The notes beneath the pieces are model-generated. The model worked only from the letters and a program-made list of their open reading frames with translations. It searched no databases and had not been told where the DNA came from. Positions 56,064 through 64,000 of a DNA stretch of 64,000 nucleotides are shown here, in pieces; the stretch's first letter is position 1, and each line of letters starts with the position of its first letter. Origin of the DNA: an uncultured Leptolyngbyaceae cyanobacterium (GTDB taxonomy: Bacteria; Cyanobacteriota; Cyanobacteriia; Leptolyngbyales; Leptolyngbyaceae); NCBI GenBank assembly GCA_938023035.1, contig CALIDI010000001.1, positions 1-64,000 of the forward strand, in the 5' to 3' direction. A program made the translations under genes and the position numbers.

Positions 56064-58004
56064 TCAATTGGCTGCTTGAAGCCCTATTTGCTGGTAGCGG
56101 CCCAATGCGGTTAGGGGGAAATGCAGCCGATAGTAGTGATAGTTTAAGTAAAAGTGACAAGGGAAGCCAGTGCCTGTAAATTCTGGTTCATTCCAGGACC
56201 CATCGGTTTGTTGGCTGCGCAGTAGATAGGTGACCCCTCGCTTAAGGGCAGTTTTGGCATAGGTACCTGTGGCTTGGCCTGCGGCCATTAACCCGAGCAA
56301 GGCCCAGGCCGTTTGAGAGGGGGTACTGTTGCCCTGGCCTTTCAAACTGGGGTCGTTGTAGCTGTGACAGGTCTCTCCCCAACCGCCATCGGCATTTTGG
56401 CAACTCACTAGCCAGGCGGCTCCTTGGGCGATCGCCCGCTGTTGGGCTTGGGGTGCGATCAGAGCCAAGGCCGTCAGTACACCGCTAGTACCATAGATGT
56501 AATTCACCCCCCAACGCCCAAACCAACAGCCCTCAGGTTCTTGCTCACGCTCTAGATAGGCAATGGCGCGGTTAATTGCAGTGGTTGAAAGCGGAAGGTC
56601 ACCTGGAGGAGAAGAACCTGTTTTGCTCAATCGACCGACCATTTCTAATACGCGGGCGGTGACATCGGCGGTGTTAGGGTCAATCATGGCTCGCAGATCG
56701 CCGTAGGGAATTTCATTTAGCCAGTCTTGGTCATTATCCAGATCAAAGGCGGCCCACCCTCCTGGCCGGCACTGCATGGTTGCAATCCACTCAACGGCAC
56801 GGGCGATCGCCTGTTGCTTCAATGGCTCAAAGGGGGTCTGCACCCCATCCAGCGCCATCACCACGACAGCCGTGTCATCTACATCAGGGTAAAAGCGATT
56901 ATCAAATTCAAACGCCCAGGCTCCTGGCTTACCCGACCGATTCTTTACGGCCCAGTCACCATAGTCTAGAATTTGCCGATCAATTAACCACTGTGCTCCC
57001 CTTACCAGGGCTGGATGGTCAGGAGCTAGGCCCGAATCCACCAGCGATCGCAGCACTAGGGCCGTATCCCACACGGGCGACACGCAGGGTTGTACCCAGT
57101 AAATGGTCTCCGTTTCAACAGCAAAGTTGTCAATCGCCCGCAGCCCGCGTTCCACAATTGGATCCGCCACGTTGTAATTGAGCGCCCGTAGGGCCAGCAT
57201 CGAGTTAAGCATCGCTGGAATAATGCCGCCCCAGTCTCCCGTTGCTTCTTGTCGTTCTAGCACCCATTTCTCAGCAGCCTTGAGTCCCTCCTCCCGCAGA
57301 GGCATCAGGTTTAAATCCGCTGCCAGTTTCATCGCATCATCCAACCAGACAAACAGATCTGTCCAATCACCGCGCCGGGGTAAGGCATACTGCCGCTGGG
57401 TGCCCTCGGTGTAGAGTTCATCTAGGTTGATCCCCTGGGGATAAACGGGTTGCTGATCAAAGACAATCAGTAGGGGCACAGTGCTACCCCGCGCCCAACT
57501 CGACATTTCATAAATAGTGACGGGTGCTTGATCGGGCAATAGCATCAACGCTGGGGGAATTGAAGGGATACCTCGCCAACCGTAGCAACCGATCAGGGCC
57601 AGGTGAAACTTGGTAAAGATGCGAGTTTTGCTGATTCCACCCCGCGCCAGAATAAAGGACTTGGCGCGTTGCAAGGCCGGATCACAAGACGGCACCCCCA
57701 GCAAACGCAAAGCCATGTAGGCTTCCACTGAAGTGCTGAGGTCACCGCCATCGCCATAAAACAATTCCCACCCGCCGTGGGGTCGTTGCTCCTGTAGCAG
57801 ATAGGTTTTGGCTTTTTCTAGAGGGCGTGTGGTGTCAGTGCCCCAAATCTTGTGTAAAAGAATAACCTCAGCCGTAATGGTGACGTTGGATTCTAGATTG
57901 GCCCACCAGTAGCCCTCTGGCGTTTGCCGCGCGAGCAAATAATTCTGAGTGCGGGCGATCGCTTCGGCGAGATCGGGCGTTGTCAACGGGTCTTGGGTCA
58001 GCAT
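56064..58004 (-). CDS. shc: Squalene-hopene cyclase
   Basis: 646 aa from ATG 58004, with AAGGA upstream; the longer reading from 58031 is rejected. It cyclises squalene to hopene for membrane hopanoids. The catalytic DXDD-type acid DVDDTAVV lies near residue 373, the expected place. Multiple QW motifs (Q-x3-G-x-W) include QTPEGYWW, QRPHGGW, QEATGDWGG, CRPGGW, QNADGGWGE and QTDGSWNE. The amphipathic membrane-dipping region is present. It is normally associated with the plasma or thylakoid membrane. No other hopanoid genes are adjacent. Confidence 0.96.
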   Translation of the reverse strand: MLTQDPLTTPDLAEAIARTQNYLLARQTPEGYWWANLESNVTITAEVILLHKIWGTDTTRPLEKAKTYLLQEQRPHGGWELFYGDGGDLSTSVEAYMALRLLGVPSCDPALQRAKSFILARGGISKTRIFTKFHLALIGCYGWRGIPSIPPALMLLPDQAPVTIYEMSSWARGSTVPLLIVFDQQPVYPQGINLDELYTEGTQRQYALPRRGDWTDLFVWLDDAMKLAADLNLMPLREEGLKAAEKWVLERQEATGDWGGIIPAMLNSMLALRALNYNVADPIVERGLRAIDNFAVETETIYWVQPCVSPVWDTALVLRSLVDSGLAPDHPALVRGAQWLIDRQILDYGDWAVKNRSGKPGAWAFEFDNRFYPDVDDTAVVVMALDGVQTPFEPLKQQAIARAVEWIATMQCRPGGWAAFDLDNDQDWLNEIPYGDLRAMIDPNTADVTARVLEMVGRLSKTGSSPPGDLPLSTTAINRAIAYLEREQEPEGCWFGRWGVNYIYGTSGVLTALALIAPQAQQRAIAQGAAWLVSCQNADGGWGETCHSYNDPSLKGQGNSTPSQTAWALLGLMAAGQATGTYAKTALKRGVTYLLRSQQTDGSWNEPEFTGTGFPCHFYLNYHYYRLHFPLTALGRYQQIGLQAAN

Positions 58005-58622
58005 GTTACATCCTTCACCATTCGAATTCACAGACTAAGATCCACACAGGAATCCACAATGAACTTTTGTTACACCATCGCAAATGTTGTATTCTGCGTT
58101 GAATCGGCTTACTTTGGCAACAACAAAACGGGTGAAAATTTGCTCTGATAAGGTCTTGGCACCGCACCCAGGAAAGCGGAAGGGGAAAGGCGGAAAGGGC
58201 ATCCTGATTCTGTCAAGGCGGTTCTGCCTTGCAAGCACAGGAACTGGAGTAGGGGGCATGTCACTTTAGCCCTCACCTTAAACCCCTCTCCCAATTTGGG
58301 AGAAGGACTTTGAAATGGCTCGGCTCCCCTTCTCCTAGGTTGGGAGAAGAGGCTGGGGGATGAGGGCCTGCAAAGGTGAGATGCTCTTGTTGAGTACTGG
58401 CGGTTGTTCACTGGCTCAGCTTACGATGGTGATGGGGTGTGGTTGAATCAAGTGGGCGTCTTCTGGGGTGACAACCTGCTATCTGTCTAGGCCGAGCTAA
58501 AACAGGCATGAATTCAGCCTCTTTTAGTCCGACAGTCAAAACCTGGAAATCCCTAACTCAAGGGAAGGGGTAGAATCGCTCACTGTCATTTCTCATCGTT
58601 CTAAAATGGCCAGAATCCTCCT
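58005..58622. other. Intergenic region before the LprI-like gene
   Basis: 618 bases. A full dispersed repeat lies at 58257-58388. No gene is supported on either strand. Confidence 0.55.
58257..58388. repeat. Dispersed MITE-like repeat, best copy
   Basis: GCATGTCACTTTAGCCCTCA at the left, CCCAATTTGGGAGAAGGAC and CTCCTAGGTTGGGAGAAGAGG in the middle, GATGAGGGCCTGCAAAGGTG then AGATGCTCTT at the right. The outer ends are inverted (GCATGTCACTTT and AAAGGTGAGATGC) and each half holds a smaller palindrome. The 46217-46371 copy is the closest relative. Confidence 0.85.
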
Positions 58623-59126
58623 ATGACTCACCAAAACTGGATGCTGACTCAATTTGGCTTTGCGGCTCTGCTCTGTCTGGGGACAATCGGGGTCAAGTGG
58701 GTACGGCCTGAAGCCCTAGCAGTGACCCCAAAGGCCCCTCCTAGTTCTGAAGCACCTGCTTTAAAACTGTATCGCCCTTTGTCTCTTTACCTGGCAAAGG
58801 AACACCCCTGTGCAGGCGCAGGCACCCAACGACAAATTAATGAATGTAATGCACGCGCTGCTCAAGTCGCCGATCGCCGCCTCAATCAGGTCTATCAAGC
58901 GTTGCGCAAAACCCTGTCATCTCAACAACAGTGGAGACGGCTCCAAGAAGCTCAGTTAGCCTGGATTCGTTTTCGCGATCGCAACTGTGAATTTTCCACA
59001 GGCCGATTTGAGGGTGGTTCCATCGCCCCAACTGTCTACAGCCAATGCCTGGAACGGGTGACCCAACAGCGCACAGAAGAACTAGAGGCCTATATGCGGG
59101 GGATGCAGCGAGATGGGATTTTCTAA
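58623..59126 (+). CDS. LprI-like (DUF1311) exported protein
   Basis: 167 aa. An N-terminal hydrophobic anchor or signal (LTQFGFAALLCLGTIGVKWV) is followed by a linker and the LprI/DUF1311 core (about residues 60-150) with CAGAGTQRQINECNARAAQV, QVYQALRKTLSSQQQWRRLQ and WIRFRDRNCEF. The spaced Cys residues are the family disulfides. Family members have been linked to lysozyme inhibition or are uncharacterised; the biological role here is unknown. Its stop overlaps the start of the next gene by 14 bp. Confidence 0.88.
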   Translation: MTHQNWMLTQFGFAALLCLGTIGVKWVRPEALAVTPKAPPSSEAPALKLYRPLSLYLAKEHPCAGAGTQRQINECNARAAQVADRRLNQVYQALRKTLSSQQQWRRLQEAQLAWIRFRDRNCEFSTGRFEGGSIAPTVYSQCLERVTQQRTEELEAYMRGMQRDGIF

Positions 59127-59768
59127 CCAGATCTTTGGGCTTAGCATTTTACTGGCCAGTTGCATTCAATCACAGACCATAAGTGCTCCTGATGTTGGCT
59201 CAACAGCAATGCTTACTGACCCAGACACCATCGCTTTGGTCAGAAAACGGAGGTTCCAACCGAGTGCTCAACTGCTAAGTTGGGCAGGTTTTCTGAATCG
59301 CCGCTACCACGAAAACAGGGTGATGTCTACACTGCTCAACGGCATAACCCAGCAAAGATTCAATTTGGCACAGAAACCATCCGCCTGAGTATGGCAGAAG
59401 CCACTGTGCTTAAAGTTCTGGGGCAACCGACCCAAATTGAGCCATTTCAGGATCCTAATCTCCCTGCCGACATTCAACTGCGACGCTGGCTTTACCCGGG
59501 TTTAGCCCTGGAATTGGCAGGCCCCAAAGGAGCTGGCTATGTCAGTGCCATTGCTATTGAGTCTGAGGGGATTGCAACCGCCAATGGACTGCAAGTTAGG
59601 GATAGCTACGCTACCGTCCTGATGGTCTATGGACACCCGCAGGCAAGGGAATCGCTAGGGGGCGATCGCACCCGGCTGATCTTCTATCCCCATCGAGGGG
59701 ATGGTTGGCTTCAGATTGACTTAGAAGGCGATCGCGTCATCCGCATTGAATTTGGCCTACCCGCCTGA
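59113..59768 (+). pseudogene. Lipoprotein gene with a probable 1-base frameshift
   Basis: The ATG at 59113 overlaps the previous gene's end, and the N terminus (QIFGLSILLASCIQ) carries a lipobox. That frame continues to a stop at 59386-59388. A second frame (open from 59220) carries the convincing domain: QFGTETIRLSMAEATVLKVL, LGQPTQIEPF, LYPGLALELAGPKGAGYVSA and GWLQIDLEGDRVIRIEFGL, to a stop at 59766-59768. Adding one A to the AAAA at 59312-59315 would join the frames and give about 218 aa. It may be a real frameshift or a sequencing error; alternatively the second frame starts at a TTG such as 59280. Function unknown. Confidence 0.6.
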
Positions 59769-60083
59769 GTCGCTGGGCGCAACTAAATCGATGAGGATTT
59801 CAGGAATGGAGCCCCCTTTAACCCTCAATAAACTCAGAAACCGGGCGATCGCTACATATCGCTATACAAAGTGATGTCCCATCATTAGAAAACCCTTCGC
59901 ACAGAATGCCAAGGATCCCCTTACCCACCATTAACGGTGAGTTGATTGTCAAACTAGAGTGCGTGCATGACAGATCATCGGAAGGTCGATAAAGCCTAAA
60001 TTTTGAAGATCCATCCCCATCAAATTGCCCGATGGCATACCTGGGCGATCGCCGTTCTCGCAACAACGACGCCCTTCAACAAA
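59769..60083. other. Intergenic region
   Basis: 315 bases between convergent genes. The minus-strand ORF 59818-60066 shows no recognisable product and its first residues run into HIP1-like sequence, so I do not call it. Confidence 0.45.
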
Positions 60084-60269
60084 TTACAAATGCGCTTCGT
60101 AAGCAGCGCCCCGATAACTGAGTCGAAGGGTGCCGTGGTCGGGTAACTTCCGCCGGGGGATGCGGAAGCTAAAACGAGCACCGCGATACATACCAGAGGT
60201 TGGGGACTGCACCGTTTCTACAGCCGCCAAGTCGGCATCGTATTGAACACCACGATAAGAAAGATGCAT
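60084..60269 (-). CDS. DUF4278 domain protein, short form
   Basis: 61 aa starting MHLSYRGVQYDAD and containing a second YRG motif (MYRGARFSF) and a third near the end (LRLSYRGAAYEAHL). DUF4278 family, cyanobacteria-restricted, unknown function. ATG 60269 has AAGGAG at good spacing. A small basic peptide gene lies 65 bp upstream on the same strand and is likely co-transcribed. Confidence 0.82.
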   Translation of the reverse strand: MHLSYRGVQYDADLAAVETVQSPTSGMYRGARFSFRIPRRKLPDHGTLRLSYRGAAYEAHL

Positions 60270-60334
60270 TGCGTTACTCCTTGAGTCATTGAGAAGAATT
60301 CGAGCCTTGAGGAAAGGCCCTAACCACTAGAAAA

Positions 60335-60478
60335 TTAGTTCTGACTCGTTTCGACATAGGTCAGCGGCTGGTCGAGGCCCAGCTCGACAGCAGCGCGAAC
60401 AACCATAGAAGATTGCCGATTTCGGTCAGAATGACGACGACGAGTGGTCAAAGTGCGAAGTTGGGTTTGAACAGTCAT
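60335..60478 (-). CDS. Small arginine-rich peptide, 47 aa
   Basis: ATG 60478 follows AGAGG at 7-nt spacing and the ORF runs to TAA 60335-60337. The sequence is MTVQTQLRTLTTRRRHSDRN, then RQSSMVVRAAVELGLDQPLT and YVETSQN. The central TRRRHSDRNRQSS is strongly basic and the tail is acidic to neutral. It is too short for the usual gene-finding length cut-off but has a good ribosome site and lies 65 bp upstream of a DUF4278 gene on the same strand. No family is recognised. Confidence 0.55.
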   Translation of the reverse strand: MTVQTQLRTLTTRRRHSDRNRQSSMVVRAAVELGLDQPLTYVETSQN

Positions 60479-60790
60479 GATGAGACCTCTGCAATAGGTA
60501 AATTTGAGTGAAATAGAAACGGTAGCTTTTGCTACAGTTTTATCTTAACTCAACCGACATAAAGGTGGGGTTAACAGGAGTAAAAAATTTGAGAAATTCT
60601 GTATTTAAAAGCACAAAAATCGAAAATTGTTAGGATATCCCCACCTTTAGGCTGAAAAATCGAACGTTATCGACCGCAGGCAGCTCCTAAAAACTCGAAT
60701 AACTGTTCATCCTTTCCCGATTGTCTACAATCCGGGGCCTTCCGCAGGCCTGGTGAGCAGTAGCAATCATGCTCTAGCAAGTCGAACCTC
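60479..60790. other. AT-rich region upstream of the small peptide gene
   Basis: 312 bases, AT-rich, likely carrying the promoter of the peptide/DUF4278 pair. No box pair was confidently identified. Confidence 0.45.
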
Positions 60791-61516
60791 CTAGGTGATT
60801 TGAAGAATGGGAACAGTGGCTTGTGCTACGCTTTTGACTGTGAAATTGGGAGAACCGCAGGTGCCCCCAACTGCCGTGGGAGTGACCTGAATCTTAGTAA
60901 ATCCGGCCTTGGTTAAAATCGCTGCGATCAGACTGGCTGTATTGTGGCTGGCCGCAGTGAGTAGGGAACTGGTGCAGGCCTGCTGACGAATTTCTGCGAT
61001 TGCCTGCCGCTGCGCGGCCTCATACAAATCAGCACCCGCCTTAGGACCAAACCAGCGGCGATAGTTTGCCAGAGTGGTAGATCGATCCACATCCAGACTC
61101 ACAGCTTGAATCTGGGGAGGCGGCAGTTGCACCTCAATTCGACGCTGAGCCGGATCAAGGGCCTGCACTTGCAAGGCATCTAGGGCAATTCCAGCTCGCA
61201 CCGTCCCCACTCCCTCATAGACTAGGTTGGTATCTCCTAGAGGAATTCCCAGGGCTTGGATCGTTTGATGTAAAACAACCGTGGCTTTAATCGTGGTGGT
61301 GGCACTGGTTAACTCTGTCGCATCTTGCACGCTACTGACAATCAGGTTACGCACCTGAGCCTCGGTCGTGAAATGGAACGGCGACAGCAGGGAATGTAGC
61401 CCAATCCAAAGTGCCAGGGACAGAGCGATCGCCCCAGTCACCGGCCAAAAGGCGCGATCGGCAAACCTCTCTAGGGTGGTCTGTGCCATTTGTCGCAGGA
61501 CGTTCAACGATGCCAT
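60791..61516 (-). CDS. DUF4230 domain membrane-anchored protein
   Basis: 241 aa. An N-terminal anchor (WPVTGAIALSLALWIGLHSL, residues 24-43) precedes the DUF4230 region (about 55-235) with FHFTTEAQVRNLIVSSVQDA, VYEGVGTVRAGIALDALQVQ and RIEVQLPPPQIQAVSLDVDR, a pattern of beta strands seen in this family. The C-terminal helix YEAAQRQAIAEIRQQAC is also typical. It probably has a large soluble part on one membrane side. Function unknown. Confidence 0.82.
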   Translation of the reverse strand: MASLNVLRQMAQTTLERFADRAFWPVTGAIALSLALWIGLHSLLSPFHFTTEAQVRNLIVSSVQDATELTSATTTIKATVVLHQTIQALGIPLGDTNLVYEGVGTVRAGIALDALQVQALDPAQRRIEVQLPPPQIQAVSLDVDRSTTLANYRRWFGPKAGADLYEAAQRQAIAEIRQQACTSSLLTAASHNTASLIAAILTKAGFTKIQVTPTAVGGTCGSPNFTVKSVAQATVPILQIT

Positions 61517-61584
61517 AACGTTTACAACCCTCTGAGCAACGCGCTAAACCAAACAGTGGTGCTCCCCATTTTAGCGCTGGCTAC

Positions 61585-62193
61585 CTAGCCCTGACTGCTT
61601 TGGGGCTGCGCTTGAGTTCGCAAGCAGCCCTGAAACACCCAGCGGTAAAAATGCCCGGTTAGATAGGAGAGATTTAATGCGACCAGCAAAAAGCGCACAA
61701 CCCAGAAATCGACATGGGGAAAGAGATAGATTGAAATCACCAAAACCAGGCCCCGCTCCACCCAGGCAACTACTCGCCCATGGTGACGGGGATCCCAATA
61801 GGAAATCGGGCTGATAAAGCGATACTGGCTGAAGGGTAAAAAGTGGCGATGGGCATCGTGATTGTGAATCGGCAAATCCCCCAGGGAATGCAAAATTGCA
61901 CTTAAACCAACGAGTTTGAGCCATTGCCATCCTAAAAAATGGGCCAGAGTTGCCGCGATCGCTGCTAGCGGAATGGAATGAAATAAATGAACAACTTGCT
62001 GCCAGTGAGGCTGCCAGTAGGTTTCAGACCAAATCTTTGCCTCTGACTGACGCCGGATGCGCTTTGCCCAAAAGTACATAACAAACATAGGAATGTCGGG
62101 CAAAGTTGCCCCTATAATGACTGGCAAAACCGCTTCAGAGCGTCCATTCATCAGTAGAGCAAGATTAACGATCGCGTGGCTCGGAGTATTCAT
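61585..62193 (-). CDS. Integral membrane protein (YdjM-like pattern)
   Basis: 202 aa from ATG 62193, with GAGGGG upstream (an in-frame start at 62232 is less likely). About five hydrophobic segments. N-terminal NTPSHAIVNLALLMNG and the later LFHSIPLAAIAATLAHFL and SLGDLPIHNHDAHRHFLPFS hold paired His and Asp residues, as in membrane-bound metal-dependent hydrolase-like proteins (YdjM type). No enzymatic activity is assigned. It is divergent from flv1 with about 290 bp between starts. Confidence 0.72.
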   Translation of the reverse strand: MNTPSHAIVNLALLMNGRSEAVLPVIIGATLPDIPMFVMYFWAKRIRRQSEAKIWSETYWQPHWQQVVHLFHSIPLAAIAATLAHFLGWQWLKLVGLSAILHSLGDLPIHNHDAHRHFLPFSQYRFISPISYWDPRHHGRVVAWVERGLVLVISIYLFPHVDFWVVRFLLVALNLSYLTGHFYRWVFQGCLRTQAQPQSSQG

Positions 62194-62480
62194 GCTTCCC
62201 CTCTGAGAAAGTCCACGTCCAGTATGCTCCAAAATAGATGGATTTTTGTGAAGATCCGATTGGGTTGGCTCTGGGCAAGCCTTTGACCACAGGTGAGAGC
62301 CGGCGGGTCGGTGGCCTGACCCTGCTTAAATCACTGTTCCATTTGGGGTGCGTGCTGTTCAACTCTGCTTATGGACAGCATCAAGGATTTTTAGGTTTCG
62401 CGACCGGGGCAATTGCCCCTGCCAGGCCCACGGGGTGTTATCGTGCTTGTATGCCGTTACCCCTAGGTTAACTGGTTAAG

Positions 62481-64000
62481 ATGATAGACGCCCAACCGCT
62501 CTTATCCCCCAATCGCACCCGGGATGTGCAAGTGGCTTCCCTGGGAAATGACACGCTAGTGTTGCGATCGCGCACGTGGGATCGGCTGAAATTTGAGGTA
62601 GAGTATGCCCGCCAACGGGGAACGACTGCCAACTCCTATTTGATTCAGGCAACAGAGCCGGCCTTAATTGATCCACCCGGCGAATCCTTCACTGATTTGT
62701 TTTTAGATGAGCTGCAACTGCACGAATACTATCAGCGGTTGAGCTATGTCATCCTAGGGCATGTCAACCCCAATCGGGTTGCGACCTTAAAGCGCCTGTT
62801 AGCCTTAGCGCCCTATGCCACGGTTGTTTGCTCAAAGCCGGGGGCGATTGCTCTGCAATCACTCCTGTCTGATCAACCCACGAGTGCCACTACGGCCTAT
62901 CCAGAAGAGGCACTGGAACTAGGAATCGCCTATGCTGGCGATCGCACCCTCAAACTGCGAATTGTTCGCGATGGTGACCAGCTCGACCTGGGCAACGGCC
63001 ATGAGCTGCTCTTTTTCTTCGTGCCCACACCCCGCTTCCCCGATGGGCTAGTCACCTTTGACTCCAGCACTCAAGTGCTTTTTACAGACAAGCTGTTTGG
63101 TGCCCATGTTTGTGGTGAAGCTGTGTTTGACGAACACTGGAAAGAACTCCAAGCGGATCGTCGCTACTACTTTGATTGCATCCATGCCGCTCAAGCCACT
63201 CAAGTTGAAACCGCGCTGGGCAAACTGGCAACCGTTAAAGCGAAGTTGTATGCTCCGGGGCATGGGCCAATGGTGCGTCATAGTCTTAGCCGTCTCACCC
63301 TGGATTACCAGCAATGGTGCGCCGAGCAACAGACCCAAGATTTCTCTGTGGCATTGCTCTACGCCTCTGCCTATGGGAACACCGCAACGATGGCCCAGGC
63401 GATCGCCCAGGGAATTACCCAAAGCGGAGCAACCGTCAAAGCCATTAACTGCGAGTTTGCTGACCCGGCTGAAATTGAACAGGCGATCGAAACCTGCGAT
63501 GGCTTCGTGATTGGCTCTCCGACCCTGGGGGGGCATGCACCCGTACAAATTCAAACCGCTCTCGGAGTCGTCTTGGCGACAGCCGCCAAAACTAAGCTAG
63601 CGGGAGTATTTGGCTCCTACGGCTGGAGTGGAGAGGCCGTTGATATGTTGGAAAGTAAGCTACAAGATGCGGGCTATCGCTTTGGGTTTGAAACCCTGAG
63701 GGTGAAGTTCAAACCAACCGAGGCAGTCCTCAAGCAATGTGAAACCGCCGGCAGTGAGTTTATCTACACCCTCAAGAAAACCAGAAAGTCGGTCGCTCCG
63801 CGCCAGTTTGTTGCTGAAACCCAAACCGATCGCACCGGGCAGGCCGTCGGGCGGGTGACCGGTTCTCTTTGCGTCGTCACCACCCAAAAAGCTGGAAAAA
63901 ACGTGGGGCTGGTCACCTCCTGGGTATCCCAGGCAAGTTTCAACCCGCCGGGCATTACAGTCGCGATCGCCCAGCATGGCACCATCGAGTTTCTCGCCAC
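62481..64000 (+). CDS. flv1: A-type flavodiiron protein Flv1, partial
   Basis: Open from ATG 62481 to the right edge (506 codons seen; the full protein is near 570). Domain order is beta-lactamase-like (residues 1-260), flavodoxin-like (LLYASAYGNTATMAQAIAQG, IGSPTLGGHAPVQIQTALG) and the start of the flavin reductase domain (SLCVVTTQKAGKNVGLVTSW). The diiron motif H-x-E-x-D-H is altered to HVNPNR: His94 is kept but Glu, Asp and the last His are replaced, as in Flv1-type proteins. Flv1 pairs with Flv3 to reduce oxygen to water behind photosystem I. Flv1 rather than Flv2 is a judgement from the GHVNPNR and VCSKPGA segments. Confidence 0.9.
   Translation, partial: MIDAQPLLSPNRTRDVQVASLGNDTLVLRSRTWDRLKFEVEYARQRGTTANSYLIQATEPALIDPPGESFTDLFLDELQLHEYYQRLSYVILGHVNPNRVATLKRLLALAPYATVVCSKPGAIALQSLLSDQPTSATTAYPEEALELGIAYAGDRTLKLRIVRDGDQLDLGNGHELLFFFVPTPRFPDGLVTFDSSTQVLFTDKLFGAHVCGEAVFDEHWKELQADRRYYFDCIHAAQATQVETALGKLATVKAKLYAPGHGPMVRHSLSRLTLDYQQWCAEQQTQDFSVALLYASAYGNTATMAQAIAQGITQSGATVKAINCEFADPAEIEQAIETCDGFVIGSPTLGGHAPVQIQTALGVVLATAAKTKLAGVFGSYGWSGEAVDMLESKLQDAGYRFGFETLRVKFKPTEAVLKQCETAGSEFIYTLKKTRKSVAPRQFVAETQTDRTGQAVGRVTGSLCVVTTQKAGKNVGLVTSWVSQASFNPPGITVAIAQHGTIEFLA

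Noticed and set aside
59818-60066. 82-codon minus-strand ORF
   Set aside because: No recognisable motif, no ribosome site and an implausible N terminus; left as non-coding.
1-64000. CRISPR array, prophage or toxin-antitoxin module
   Set aside because: No regularly spaced direct repeats, phage structural genes, integrase, or paired small toxin/antitoxin ORFs were found.

Overview
The window is chromosomal DNA of a cyanobacterium. The evidence is the very frequent HIP1 palindrome GCGATCGC, photosystem II accessory genes (psb28, psb32), an orange carotenoid protein gene beside its fluorescence recovery protein gene, a cyanobacterial A-type flavodiiron gene (flv1), a cyanobacterial group 2 sigma factor, and many proteins of cyanobacteria-restricted DUF families (DUF4079, DUF4278, DUF6391). 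The gene mix suggests a Leptolyngbya-like or other mid-GC lineage, but that placement is inference. I see no prophage, CRISPR array, rRNA operon or intact transposase. The layout is mostly housekeeping genes in short or single-gene transcription units, separated by unusually long, repeat-bearing intergenic regions.

Layout: 0-7.5 kb holds selO, the decayed 3' part of a type III glutamine synthetase gene (glnN), a coiled-coil protein, valS and psb32. 7.7-19.3 kb holds a MASE1 histidine kinase, two cyanobacterial unknowns, a caspase-fold/TPR protein whose catalytic dyad is lost, psb28, two small unknowns and a three-PAS/GAF histidine kinase. 19.7-31.6 kb holds murG, a secreted SnoaL-like protein, a small gene broken by a 22-bp tandem duplication, a sugar nucleotidyltransferase/phosphomannomutase fusion, a methyltransferase, a DUF4079 membrane protein, comEC and tRNA-Ser(CGA). 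32-40 kb holds hemB, an SSB-like gene, an FHA protein and a four-gene phosphonate/phosphite-type ABC importer (phnD-phnC-phnE1-phnE2). 40.5-51 kb holds a TPR protein, tpiA, a GH10-like hydrolase, sigC, priA, and frp with ocp. 51.5-64 kb holds DUF4278 genes, DUF429, arsH-arsR, an RNA-binding protein, squalene-hopene cyclase, an LprI-like protein, DUF4230 and membrane proteins, and the start of flv1, which runs off the right edge.

The functional theme is photoprotection and photosystem upkeep: OCP/FRP for phycobilisome quenching and its recovery, Flv1 for the Mehler-like oxygen photoreduction, Psb28 and Psb32 for photosystem II assembly and repair. Alongside are sensing (two histidine kinases, FHA, sigma factor), cell envelope (MurG, ManC-like fusion, hopanoids) and stress or nutrient uptake (PhnDCEE, ArsRH).

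The items most worth a second look are: the dyad-less caspase-like TPR protein next to psb28; the glnN pseudogene; a family of imperfectly palindromic MITE-like repeats with terminal GCATGTCAC/GTGACATGC; a 47-residue arginine-rich peptide gene in front of a DUF4278 gene; a 28-residue ORF with an ideal Shine-Dalgarno in front of the FHA gene; and several family members that have lost canonical catalytic motifs (phosphomannomutase domain, ComEC beta-lactamase domain, Flv1 diiron site). I found no clear multi-gene system of a previously unknown kind.
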